The notes under the pieces were generated by a model. It searched no databases. It had not been told where the DNA came from and was given only the letters and a program-made list of their open reading frames with translations. A stretch of DNA of 32,192 nt from an uncultured Aquimarina sp. (lineage in GTDB: Bacteria > Bacteroidota > Bacteroidia > Flavobacteriales > Flavobacteriaceae): the NCBI GenBank assembly GCA_947493495.1, contig CANLRN010000051.1, forward strand, positions 1 through 32,192, read 5' to 3'. Position 1 is the stretch's first letter. Each line of letters opens with the position of its first letter. Positions 23,929-32,147 of this stretch are shown one piece after another. The translations under genes and the position numbers were made by a program.

Positions 23929-26796
23929 TCACTTTCTTTTTAAGACTAACCCATTAAGCCACATCTCTCCTTCTTTATCTAGATTTTTAAATGTTATTGT
24001 AATTGAATGATTCTTCTCTTCGCATTCGAAAAATGATTTTATATGTAATGGTTTACGCTCTCCTGTTGAGGTATTGGAATAATATTTTACAATATGATCG
24101 TCTGCTTTTTTTACTACCATTCCTGTACTATCTTTTATAGTCACTTCTATATCATTAACAAGCTTAGTATTATTTTTAGTTACGTGATGGTAAGTTTCTA
24201 AAAAATAATTCCCTTTTGGGAGATTAGTGATTTCTATAGTAAGCATTCCTTTTTTAACATATACTCCATCTGCTGATATAAAACTTAAATCTCCTGTAAC
24301 GGCACTTGTATTGTGCCAATGTAAAGAGTCTTTACTGCTTATTTTTAATGTCATATCATTATGCACATAACTCAAGTCTTTATCAGATGCTCCAGACCAT
24401 GCTATCCAGTCGTGTTCTACCAATTGTTCTTTTCCTCCTATATCGAATTTTAAAATTGGATAATCAAAAATTGGTTGTGCATTTTTTTGTATCTCATTGA
24501 CATTAAATTTTTCAGATCTAATAGTTTTACTCCCGCTTTTAACTCCTTTTGCACTTGCTTTTATAGTAATTTTTCCTGGATTTTCTTTAGCTCTGATATA
24601 GATAGAAGCAACACCATTGTTTATCCTTGCTGGGTTTACATCAATTTTTCCATTATCCACCAATATTCCTTCTCCAGAAATTGTAAACGTAACTTTATCA
24701 GTCGCAGTAGTAACTATTTCTCCATTTTTATCAACAATCGATGCATGAACTAATCGTAGATCCGAACCTCCGGCATAAAAAGGGTTGTCTTTTATATTAA
24801 ACCTCATATCAATATGATGAGGAGCTCCTTCTTTAGACCTTGTATGCTCGACTATTTTTACTCCATTCGTATATCCTTCTGCTCTTAGTTCTCCTTCTTT
24901 CCAATAGAATGGAAACGTAAAAGAAGGATGGTTTAAATTGATTTTAGTTATATCATTATCTGGCTTTTGCTTGCCAATTAATTGTCCATCAAGATAGAGT
25001 GCTACTTCCTGACAATTACTATAAACTCGTATTTTTCCATTCTTAGAAACAGTCTCATCTCCTATATGTACAATGGGTTTTGATACCAATTCGGATTGAT
25101 ACCAATAGTAAACGGGTTTAGGTATTCTATAGCCACTAAGCATAGCGTAATTAGTGATATAATCACGAGTCCATTGATTATCAGTAGGTAATAAGTGGTT
25201 ATAATCAGCTCCTAACCAAGAAATAGCAGCAATATTTTTTTTAGAGCCTTTATACCTAGAAATATGAAACTGATTTACTTCGGCATCGGGTGAGTTACCA
25301 TGTTCCATAACCATCTCAAAATCACTTTCTGTAAATTTGGTTACTCGATAATCCATAGTAGCAAATACATCTGTAATTCCTGCATTAAGAATCCCATTCC
25401 ATGGACTTGATGCAGATGCTGTTAGTCTAAATGGATCTTCTTCTTTAGCTACATATTGCATTCTAGGAACTGGGCCTCTGTGGTTGATCCCTGCTCCCCA
25501 AAAGATAATTGAGGGATGATTCCTATGATTTCTAATCATCGTTCGAGTTGCTGACTCGAGGTTAGAAAACCATGAGTCATCGCCCCATTCTATCCAAGTA
25601 GAAGGTTCTTCATATACTATAATACCTAATTCATCACAGGCTTTAATAAAAGTATCATCTTGTGTGTAATGCGATAATCTTATAATATTTATTCCTGCAT
25701 TTTTATACTGCAATGCTTCATTATAATGAAATGAATTTGGCACTGCATCTCCTATATTCGGATAATTTTGATGTCTATTGACCCCTATTAAAAAGATAGG
25801 CTCTCCATTAAGTACAAACCCTTTTCCTTTTTCTAATTGAAATGTTCTAAAGCCAAAAGTATTTTCTACAAAATCGACTGCTTTTGTATCGTCATAAATC
25901 ACAGAATTTACTCTATATAAGTATGGTTGATCTATAGACCAAAGATGAAAATTATCTTCAATACCTGTAGTTTGTCTAAATGTATGATCTGTATTAGGTG
26001 CTACGGTTGTCTTCTGTATTAGTTTTTTTAGTACATATCCATCGGCATCTATAATACGAGTTTCTATAGTGCAATCTTTTGGTACAGCATTTTCATTAGT
26101 AATTGTTGTTTTAATAGAAACGGTTCCATTTTTTTTATTGACTGTAGGTGTTGTGATATGAACTCCTGCGTCATATTTTTCCCAATTATAATTTACATGA
26201 AGTTTATTAGTTGTAACCAGGTATACATCTCTATATATCCCACCAAATTTAACATAATCCGTACGATGAGGATCTGGCGCTATCAAAGGATTATAACTAT
26301 TATCTGCTTTTACTACAATAAGATTATCTGCACCAAAGACTACATAATCTGTTATATCAAAATGAAAAGGAATATATCCATTTACTGCATACGTCCCTAC
26401 TTTTTTTCCATTGACCCACAATGTTGTTGCATTATGAACTCCTTCAAATTCTAAAAATACTTTTTCTGTAGGCTTTGCTGTTATTTTTATAGTTTTTCGA
26501 TACCATCCAATATCTCTTAAATATTCTTTTTGAATCCAATTTTCTGCAATACTATCTATTTCATAAGACACTAATTGTAAGGTATGGGGGATTGCTATTT
26601 TTTTCCAATTAACATCTTTAAAATCTACACTTTCAGGATTGCCAGTAATTGGTCCTAAATTAAATTTCCATCCATTATTGATATTAGTCTTGGTTCTACT
26701 TGTAGTAGGGTAGCCTTCTGGTAATGCATTATTCTGACTCATTATTAATAATGGTAATAACAATAAGGTATAAAAAGTGAGCTTAGTAATATTCAT
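23929..26796 (-). CDS. GH2-family glycosidase with C-terminal accessory domains; acid/base motif altered
   Basis: A 955-residue periplasmic protein with a signal peptide (about 1-20, ending IMSQ). Domains in order: sugar-binding (NNGWKFNLG, EFEGVHNATTLWVNGKKVG), Ig-like, TIM barrel (GVNRHQNYPNIGDAVPNSFH, IIRLSHYTQDDTFIKACDELG), DUF4982-like (RVYSNCQEVALYLDGQLIG), Ig-like, and a C-terminal beta domain of about 150 residues that looks like a malectin or carbohydrate-binding module. At the place of the GH2 acid/base motif (MWSxGNE in most members) the protein has FWGAGINHRG (about 432-441), with no Glu. The probable nucleophile Glu is in MVMEHGNSPD (about 493-502). It is distinct from the other GH2 in this window. 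It has its own promoter and operator upstream. Confidence 0.85.
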   Translation of the reverse strand: MNITKLTFYTLLLLPLLIMSQNNALPEGYPTTSRTKTNINNGWKFNLGPITGNPESVDFKDVNWKKIAIPHTLQLVSYEIDSIAENWIQKEYLRDIGWYRKTIKITAKPTEKVFLEFEGVHNATTLWVNGKKVGTYAVNGYIPFHFDITDYVVFGADNLIVVKADNSYNPLIAPDPHRTDYVKFGGIYRDVYLVTTNKLHVNYNWEKYDAGVHITTPTVNKKNGTVSIKTTITNENAVPKDCTIETRIIDADGYVLKKLIQKTTVAPNTDHTFRQTTGIEDNFHLWSIDQPYLYRVNSVIYDDTKAVDFVENTFGFRTFQLEKGKGFVLNGEPIFLIGVNRHQNYPNIGDAVPNSFHYNEALQYKNAGINIIRLSHYTQDDTFIKACDELGIIVYEEPSTWIEWGDDSWFSNLESATRTMIRNHRNHPSIIFWGAGINHRGPVPRMQYVAKEEDPFRLTASASSPWNGILNAGITDVFATMDYRVTKFTESDFEMVMEHGNSPDAEVNQFHISRYKGSKKNIAAISWLGADYNHLLPTDNQWTRDYITNYAMLSGYRIPKPVYYWYQSELVSKPIVHIGDETVSKNGKIRVYSNCQEVALYLDGQLIGKQKPDNDITKINLNHPSFTFPFYWKEGELRAEGYTNGVKIVEHTRSKEGAPHHIDMRFNIKDNPFYAGGSDLRLVHASIVDKNGEIVTTATDKVTFTISGEGILVDNGKIDVNPARINNGVASIYIRAKENPGKITIKASAKGVKSGSKTIRSEKFNVNEIQKNAQPIFDYPILKFDIGGKEQLVEHDWIAWSGASDKDLSYVHNDMTLKISSKDSLHWHNTSAVTGDLSFISADGVYVKKGMLTIEITNLPKGNYFLETYHHVTKNNTKLVNDIEVTIKDSTGMVVKKADDHIVKYYSNTSTGERKPLHIKSFFECEEKNHSITITFKNLDKEGEMWLNGLVLKRK

Positions 26797-26888
26797 TTTC
26801 TAAAATTTGATTTATCATATTTATAAATGGATGGTAAAAAAGGACACATCTGTTATGCTTGTAATTGTGTCATTATAATGTACACTTA

Positions 26889-26916
26889 CAAAACTAATTT
26901 ATATTGCTATAAACAA
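26889..26916 (-). promoter_or_regulatory. Bacteroidetes-type promoter of the second GH2 gene
   Basis: On the minus strand TTG (26916-26914) is followed after 17 nt by TAGTTTTG (26896-26889), matching the TTG / TAnnTTTG consensus of the phylum's main sigma factor. The expected transcript start is near 26882, leaving a leader of about 85 nt before the ATG at 26796. Confidence 0.6.
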
Positions 26917-26975
26917 CTATCCTATTGTATTTTTTGATAGAACGTATGTTTTTTATACTCGACATAGATTCCTAT

Positions 26976-26994
26976 AAATAACGTATTGTTATTT
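26976..26994. promoter_or_regulatory. operator-like palindrome shared with the divergent control region
   Basis: AAATAAC-GTATT-GTTATTT has the same 7-bp arms and 5-bp spacing as the core of the site at 19623-19649. It lies about 100 bp upstream of the predicted transcript start of the second GH2 gene, a position more usual for an activator than for a simple repressor. Confidence 0.6.
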
Positions 26995-27200
26995 CAAAAC
27001 CAGTATTACAGCTAGATTTTTTAGTATTCTCCGGTATGAAAACATCCATCAGAAAAGAAATTTTTCTAATGTCGTTAAGTTAAGATATACTCATCGTAAG
27101 GTGAGTTTTTAAAAGAACTTTTAAAAAATATATATCCCCTCTTCCTTACTAATATATTCTAAGGAATCGTATTACTCTTTTTCTATACAGTAAAGACAAC

Positions 27201-27237
27201 GATTTTTCTTAATGTAATGGTATTAATAAAGCAGTTC
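27201..27237. repeat. 37-bp dispersed repeat, copy 1
   Basis: GATTTTTCTTAATGTAA and the following 20 bases match 31465-31501 with about 5 differences, mostly transitions. Each copy stands a few hundred bases upstream of a decayed gene for a secreted protein. Just after this copy, TGAACTACT (27241-27249) and AGTAGTTCA (27257-27265) form a perfect hairpin. No other structure was recognised in 26995-27440. Confidence 0.55.
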
Positions 27238-27444
27238 TAATGAACTACTAGTCGAGAGTAGTTCAATGGCAATATTTATATAAAAACTTAATTTTTTTTC
27301 GTTAAAAATCCTTGACTTGCTAGGTCTATGCCTATTAGTTTTTTTATAAATTGTATATACTAACCTTAGTTCGATTCTTAAAACAGACAGATTTGGTTGG
27401 TGTTTTGAGTTTGAAATTTGATTTGAGGTTTTTTAGACAAAAAC

Positions 27445-27769
27445 TACGATATAATCTTACCAATTATGGCAAAAAAATGTAGACATTTTTGTTCCGGGAT
27501 ATAAAGTGTATACTACCATACCAAACAATACATATCGTTATAGTCGAGGAACTTCTATTGCTACTCCAATGGTATCGGGTATAGCTGCTTTGATTCGATC
27601 TCATTATCCTAAATTAAAGGCTTCTCAAGTAAAAAAGATTCTTATGAATTCAGGGATTTCATATAATATTGATGTAGAAATGACAGTAGAAGATGACACC
27701 AAAATAATGGTCCCTTTCTCAGATCTTTCAAAATCTGGTAAAATTGTTAATTCAAGTCCCAACTTATAA
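27445..27769 (+). pseudogene. subtilisin-like (S8) protease, C-terminal relic
   Basis: NLTNYGKK, a one-base shift in the A-run near 27473, then NVDIFVPGYKVYTTIPNNTY and SRGTSIATPMVSGIAALIR, which carries the catalytic-Ser motif GTSxATPxVSG, and a C-terminal tail ending SSPNL at 27769. The catalytic Asp and His regions are missing. An ATG at 27506 could give an 87-residue peptide, but it could not be an active protease. It does not look like a close copy of the S8 protease at 703-2349, whose Ser motif reads GTSGATPHVTG. Confidence 0.8.
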
Positions 27770-27782
27770 GTTGGGACTTTTT
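27754..27782. terminator. perfect 12-bp stem terminator
   Basis: AAGTCCCAACTT-AT-AAGTTGGGACTT followed by a T-run. The stem includes the last codons and stop of the S8 relic, which suggests that the original gene ended here. Confidence 0.8.
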
Positions 27783-27860
27783 CATGTTTTGATTTAAATA
27801 CATTTGAGTATTAATTAATTGTATTGAAGTTTTCAACTTAAAAAATCAAAACATGAAAAA
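27778..27860. promoter_or_regulatory. 18-bp inverted repeat spanning the lipoprotein start, with a -7 box inside
   Basis: TTTTTCATGTTTTGATTT (27778-27795) is the exact reverse complement of AAATCAAAACATGAAAAA (27843-27860); the right arm covers the ATG at 27853. Between the arms TACATTTG (27799-27806) fits TAnnTTTG, though the nearest suitable TTG (27771-27773) is 25 nt away, longer than usual. Read-through RNA from upstream would fold the start codon into the stem; RNA starting inside would not. Confidence 0.55.
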
Positions 27861-28533
27861 ATCATTGAAGAGGTTTATGCTACTGGCACTATCAATAATT
27901 ATAACATATAGTTGTGATAGTTCTGATGAATCTGAGCAACGAATCGAAGAGGTTTCCTTTGAAGACCTTGCCAACCTTGAAACAGATTCAAAATTTAATA
28001 ATTTTATTGGGGAATTAACTGTTATTTCAAATCAAATTGTCGATCTAACGCTTGTTGAAGAACTTATATCAAAGACAGAGAATCTTACCGAACAAGAAAA
28101 ACTAATGCTGGTAAATGCCTTAGGGTTTGATACAATAGAAAATTATAATAGAAAACAAGTAGCATTATGGAAAATGTGGACCGAAATAGTAAATAAATTT
28201 GGAATACTTTACAAAGACAGAGAGCTAATCAAACCAATTTTTGTTAAGCTAATAACACAAAAATTTGATGTATTAAATGGTACCTCTGGTGTATCCAAAG
28301 ACCAATCTATATGTGAAGATATGCATCGTGACTGTTTCAAAGGTGTTTTTGATTATTTAAGAGAACAAACTGGTGCCGATTGTACAGGAGAATCAACCAT
28401 AATCATGTGTTTCCCTCCGCCACAGCCAAGTCAAGGTGCTCTTGATTTGACCTTTTGGAGACTCAAACGATGTAATATTAGTTACTACTGTTGTATACAT
28501 CAAGAAGGTAGTGGTTGTGAATTGATATATTAA
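27853..28533 (+). CDS. lipoprotein of unknown function, cysteine-rich C-terminus
   Basis: A 226-residue protein with a lipoprotein signal (MKKSLKRFMLLALSIIITYSC; Cys21) followed by an acidic DSSDESEQ tail. The middle is helical (LVEELISKTENLTEQEKLMLVNALG, VALWKMWTEIVNKFGILYKD). The last 65 residues hold eight cysteines (ICEDMHRDC, DCTGEST, MCFPPPQP, KRCNISYYCC, GCELIY), suggesting a disulfide-linked domain. Not recognised. It is intact between two strong terminators in a region of decayed genes, so it has its own transcription unit. Confidence 0.75.
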   Translation: MKKSLKRFMLLALSIIITYSCDSSDESEQRIEEVSFEDLANLETDSKFNNFIGELTVISNQIVDLTLVEELISKTENLTEQEKLMLVNALGFDTIENYNRKQVALWKMWTEIVNKFGILYKDRELIKPIFVKLITQKFDVLNGTSGVSKDQSICEDMHRDCFKGVFDYLREQTGADCTGESTIIMCFPPPQPSQGALDLTFWRLKRCNISYYCCIHQEGSGCELIY

Positions 28534-28536
28534 AAG

Positions 28537-28577
28537 AACATCCCCTTTCAAGAAAAATTTCTGAAAGGGGATGTTTT
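28537..28577. terminator. strong bidirectional terminator
   Basis: AACATCCCCTTTCA (28537-28550) and TGAAAGGGGATGTT (28562-28575) form a perfect 14-bp stem with T's on the plus side and A's before it. It ends the lipoprotein gene and could also stop transcription from the minus-strand relic next to it. Confidence 0.85.
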
Positions 28578-28582
28578 AAAGT

Positions 28583-28912
28583 CTAAACAATCTTACCGTC
28601 CAGTAAATTAATTATACGAGAGCCATACGATGTGTTTTTTCAGAATGTGTTACCTGTAAGATCGTTACTCCATCATTGCTCAATTCTTTAAATGTTTCCA
28701 TAATTTATTCTCCTTGCTTAGAGTTTAAATTTCCTGTAGGTTCATCTGCAAGAATAAGTTTTGGACTAGCGATCAGTGCCCTAGCAATCCCTACTAGTTG
28801 TTGTTGTCCCCCACTAAGTTGTGCAGGAAAAAGGTCTTTTTTACCCACAATATTAAATCTATCCAGCATGTCTGCTACTAGTGCTTTCCGCTCGGTACCC
28901 CTGATGGCACTA
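28583..28912 (-). pseudogene. ABC transporter ATP-binding protein (MacB/LolD type), C-terminal relic
   Basis: The minus strand reads GVPS, then (shifted) KALVADMLDRFNIVGKKDL and FPAQLSGGQQQLVGIARALI (ABC signature), ILADEPTGNLNSKQGE (Walker B), a TAA in place of Glu, IMETFKELSNDGVTILQVTH (switch His), and after another shift YGSRIINLLDGKIV, stop at 28585-28583. At least two frameshifts and one stop codon break it, and the Walker A half is missing. Confidence 0.85.
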
Positions 28913-29064
28913 GTTTGTCAAAGTAACGGCTACCGTTAGCATTTGCTAGTGGCGGTAAAGCAAGGCAATGGTATAATAGAATAATAAAAAATAAGAGCTG
29001 CTTAGAGATAAGAGGCTTTTGTTTTTTAGGCGTATGCTTTTTTGGCTTTAAAGTTACGTATAGG

Positions 29065-29265
29065 TGCATCAATATTCGCTCTGTGATTGAAACAGTAAAT
29101 GATGAACTCGAAAATATATGCCAAGTAGAACACTCAATATATAGAAGTTTTGCGAATTTCCTTAGCAATATGATATCTGGACTTATTGCTTATAGTTTCT
29201 TACCTAAAAAACCACAAATCAAATTTCAAAACCGAATTTTTAACCAAATTTGCCTACTATGTTAA
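29065..29265 (+). pseudogene. IS982-family transposase, C-terminal relic
   Basis: RSVIETVNDELENICQVEHS, YRSFANFLSNMISGLIAYSF and LPKKPQIKFQNRIFNQICLLC followed by a stop match the end of IS982 transposases (IETxNDxLKNIxQIEHSRHRS...GLIAYxxxPKKP). The catalytic part upstream is lost; 28913-29064 gives no clear transposase reading in any frame. It separates the ABC relic from the agarase gene. Confidence 0.8.
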
Positions 29266-29459
29266 TGTTTATTGAGCTATAGTAATTTTTTTGAGATGAT
29301 TTTATTTAAAAAACTTATTATCAATACTTTAAAACCATATTTGATCTAGCTATTAAATTGTATAATTGATAATATTGTGTAATTGTGTGGTAATATAAAT
29401 TAATTATTTTAACTAATAAGTTTCTAATTTTAATAAAAATTAACATAAAATATCAATTT

Positions 29460-31136
29460 ATGAAAACACAAACTTTATTCTTAATTTGTTTATTCACAGT
29501 TTTGAATATCTCGGCTCAAGATTGGAACGGGATACCAGTACCTGCAGATGCTGGTAATGGAAACACCTGGCAATTACAATCTCTTTCGGATAGTTTTAAT
29601 TATACAGCTAATCCAACAGGAAAACCAGCGCAATTTACCAACAAATGGAAAGATACTTTTATTAATGGCTGGTTAGGTCCGTCACTTACAGAATGGAATC
29701 CTGGTCATGTATGGGTTTCTGGAGGAGTACTTGGTATACAAGCTCACGAGAAGGCAGGAAGTAATAAAATCCTTATGGGTTGTATGTCTTCTAAAGAAAC
29801 GCTTCGCTTCCCAGTATTTGTAGAAGCTCGAGTAAGACAAGCCAATTGTACATTAGCTAATAATGTATGGATGTTAAGTGCTGATTCAACCCAGGAGATA
29901 GATATATTAGAAACATATCCTACAGATCGCCCTGACCAGAAGTATTTTGATGAAAGAATACATTTAAGCCATCACGTATTTATTAGAAGTCCTTTCCAGG
30001 ATTATCAACCTAGAGACGAAGAAGGTGTGACAGGAACGTGGTATGCCGAGAGTGGCAGAAGCACTTGGCGTGGAGATTGGATAAGAATTGGAGTATACTG
30101 GAAAAATCCATGGCATTTAGAATATTATATTAACGGGCGATGGGTTAGAACAATGAATAGAAATTCATTTTCATACCGTGATGCTAATGGAAATACCGTA
30201 AATGAAACGCGTAATTTTAATGTGATTGATAAGTTTAATTATACGAATGGCACGGGTCTTAATAAGCCTCAACATCTTATTATTAATATGGAACAACAAT
30301 CATGGAGAACAGACGGAGGTATTACTCCTACTGCAGCAGATCTTAATGATGCCAATAATAGAAATATAATGGGTGTGGACTGGATACGAGTATATAAACC
30401 TGTTAGTGGTGGTGGTGGAAACGGCGGCGGTGGCGGCGGTGGAAACACTGGCGATGCTTTTGTTATCCAATCTGCTAAATCTGCTAAATGGGTATCTCCT
30501 ATTAATGGATCTTCTGCAAATGGTGTAGCAATTGTAAATCACCCAAATGGATCTGGTAATGCAAGAGAATGGAGATTTGTAGATAAAGGAAATAATTATG
30601 CAGAAATCAAGAATGTTCGATCAGGAAGATGTATTGGAGTAACTGGTGGTAACACAGCTAATGGAGGTAAAATAGTACAATGGAACTGTAATGGAAATCC
30701 AGATCAACAATGGAGAAGAGTAGAAAGAGATAATGGTCAATTCTCTTTCGTAAATCGAAATTCAGGTAGGTGTCTCGATCTTGCAGGTGGTAATACAGCT
30801 AATAATGTGCAATTCCATCAATGGCAATGTAATGCTAATAACCAAAATCAGCGTTTTTATATTCTAAGTCCTAATAGAGCATTTTCTAGTGATAATATCG
30901 CCGTAGATGGAGGATTAGCAAAAATTTTTACTGAAGGGAAACAATTAGGGATCTCTAATCTTCAGAAAGGTAAAATCCCTGTATCCATATATAATATGAC
31001 AGGACAAGAAGTTTTTAATGATGTACTAAATACTGGTGGAGATAATGTAGTCATAAACCTTAGTCATTTAAATTCGGGTGTATATATGATCAAGATTAAT
31101 AGCAATGTTTATAAATTTATAGTAGGAAGCAATTAG
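29460..31136 (+). CDS. secreted GH16 beta-agarase (AgaB-like) with ricin-type CBM and T9SS domain
   Basis: A 558-residue exported enzyme. Signal peptide 1-20 (ending ISAQ). The GH16 domain (about 21-315) carries the retaining-site motif Q-E146-I-D148-I-L-E151 (nucleophile Glu146, acid/base Glu151). Its phrases DWNGIPVPADAGNG, LGPSLTEWNPGHV, VWMLSADSTQEIDILETY, HHVFIRSPFQDYQPRD, PWHLEYYINGRWVRT and GVDWIRVYKPV follow the AgaB-type agarase pattern of Zobellia closely. A Gly-rich linker (317-328) leads to a ricin/CBM13-like domain (about 332-472; QQWRRV, NQRFYIL repeats) and a T9SS sorting domain (about 485-558; GVYMIKINSNVYKFIVG). It should cleave beta-1,4 bonds of agarose, or of the agarose-like parts of porphyran, outside the cell. 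It is monocistronic and ends at a terminator. The 194 bp upstream holds no promoter I can name. Confidence 0.92.
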   Translation: MKTQTLFLICLFTVLNISAQDWNGIPVPADAGNGNTWQLQSLSDSFNYTANPTGKPAQFTNKWKDTFINGWLGPSLTEWNPGHVWVSGGVLGIQAHEKAGSNKILMGCMSSKETLRFPVFVEARVRQANCTLANNVWMLSADSTQEIDILETYPTDRPDQKYFDERIHLSHHVFIRSPFQDYQPRDEEGVTGTWYAESGRSTWRGDWIRIGVYWKNPWHLEYYINGRWVRTMNRNSFSYRDANGNTVNETRNFNVIDKFNYTNGTGLNKPQHLIINMEQQSWRTDGGITPTAADLNDANNRNIMGVDWIRVYKPVSGGGGNGGGGGGGNTGDAFVIQSAKSAKWVSPINGSSANGVAIVNHPNGSGNAREWRFVDKGNNYAEIKNVRSGRCIGVTGGNTANGGKIVQWNCNGNPDQQWRRVERDNGQFSFVNRNSGRCLDLAGGNTANNVQFHQWQCNANNQNQRFYILSPNRAFSSDNIAVDGGLAKIFTEGKQLGISNLQKGKIPVSIYNMTGQEVFNDVLNTGGDNVVINLSHLNSGVYMIKINSNVYKFIVGSN

Positions 31137-31161
31137 GAAAATAACTTTCTTAAACTAATCA

Positions 31162-31196
31162 AAAAAAGCCATCTCATAAATTTAGGTGGCTTTTTT
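31162..31196 (+). terminator. terminator of the agarase gene
   Basis: AAAAAAGCCATCT (31162-31174) pairs with AGGTGGCTTTTTT (31184-31196), with one wobble pair, followed by the T-run inside the stem end. It starts 26 nt after the stop codon. Beyond it, 31197-31464 shows no gene. Confidence 0.8.
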
Positions 31197-31464
31197 ACCT
31201 ATGAACTCATTTATAGTTTTTAGCTTCAATCTAAAAATCTTAAATGAGTTCTATTTGATGACTTTGAAATGGAACGTATAAAAATTGAATTGTTTTTATG
31301 CTTTTGAGGGAAACAAAAATATAGAATAAGCATTAAAAATAGATTTTATAATGGTGCTAAAAAGCAATCATAAAGTTGCTTTATCTTTAGAGGACAAGAA
31401 TATTTAGAAATACGTAAATATCGAAACAGGGTAGTAGACCATTGAGGTTTGGTTCGAAGAATTA

Positions 31465-31501
31465 GATTTTTCTTAATGTAACGACATTGATAAAGGAGTT
31501 C
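31465..31501. repeat. 37-bp dispersed repeat, copy 2
   Basis: Matches 27201-27237 with about 5 differences. Between it and the relic at 31608, CCTGTCT (31551-31557) and CCAGGTAGA (31565-31573) resemble the reverse complement of the hairpin region at 521-545. Confidence 0.5.
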
Positions 31502-31607
31502 AACTAATCCCTTTTTTTCAGGGGGATCTCAGGTCCAATACCTCGAAGCCTGTCTGACTGATGCCAGGTAGACTTACTTAGGAATCTTAAAAATTATTTT
31601 CAGTTGA

Positions 31608-31904
31608 ATGCCTCATGAGCTTGCTGCTGGTAAGCCTTCATTCCAATCGAGTACGTATCAAAATAATGCCAATCGATTTGGATCTGGTACAGCTGTGGAT
31701 GGGGGCACTAACAATTTTAATCATACAAACAGAGAAAATAAATCTCCTCAATTTTCTATATTTAATATCTAAGGAAAGTTATTACACAATAAATCTCTTC
31801 AATCAAAGAGTGGAATATATACTTTGGGCATTAGCAATTTAGCAGAAGGGTTATATATTTTAAAAACAGGAGCTAAGATTTCAAAATTTTCTGTTACTAG
31901 ATAA
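31608..31904 (+). pseudogene. secreted F5/8-type (discoidin/CBM32-like) protein fused to a T9SS domain, remnant
   Basis: In one frame: MPHELAAGKPSFQSSTYQNN, ANRFGSGTAVDGGTNNFNHT, then directly PQFSIFNI, a TAA stop, GKLLHNKSLQSKSGIYTLGI and SNLAEGLYILKTGAKISKFS, stop at 31904. The first part is the start of an F5/8 type C or CBM32-like domain (GKPxxQSSTY...AxxAVDGxTN); the second is the end of a T9SS type A domain. The middle of the binding domain and the start of the sorting domain are missing, so a deletion joined them, and the TAA probably replaces a Gln codon. Not functional as it stands. Confidence 0.75.
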
Positions 31905-31941
31905 TTATGAAAGATTATATTCTTTAGTATTAGATAAAATT

Positions 31942-31976
31942 AAAAGGTCGGAAACATTAGTTATCGGCCTTTTATC
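31942..31976 (+). terminator. terminator of the decayed F5/8-T9SS gene
   Basis: AAAAGGTCG (31942-31950) pairs with CGGCCTTTT (31965-31973), with one wobble pair, 38 nt after the relic's stop. 31977-32147 shows nothing that I can support. Confidence 0.7.
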
Positions 31977-32147
31977 ATATATATTCTTTGAATTTACTAA
32001 CAAAAATTTTGACAGCCATAATTTAGTTTGACAGTTTAACCCAGATTCATAGACATTGTTTCACTGTAACATTAAAGTTTCTAACTGGTAAGCAGCTTCT
32101 ACGTTTCAAATTGTTCTATTGAAATTTTATCGTTAAAAATGAAATAA

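Noticed and set aside
28878..29168. 96-aa minus-strand ORF across the ABC and IS982 relics
   Set aside because: It joins the antisense of the transposase relic to a frame-shifted part of the ABC gene, with no sign of a real protein.
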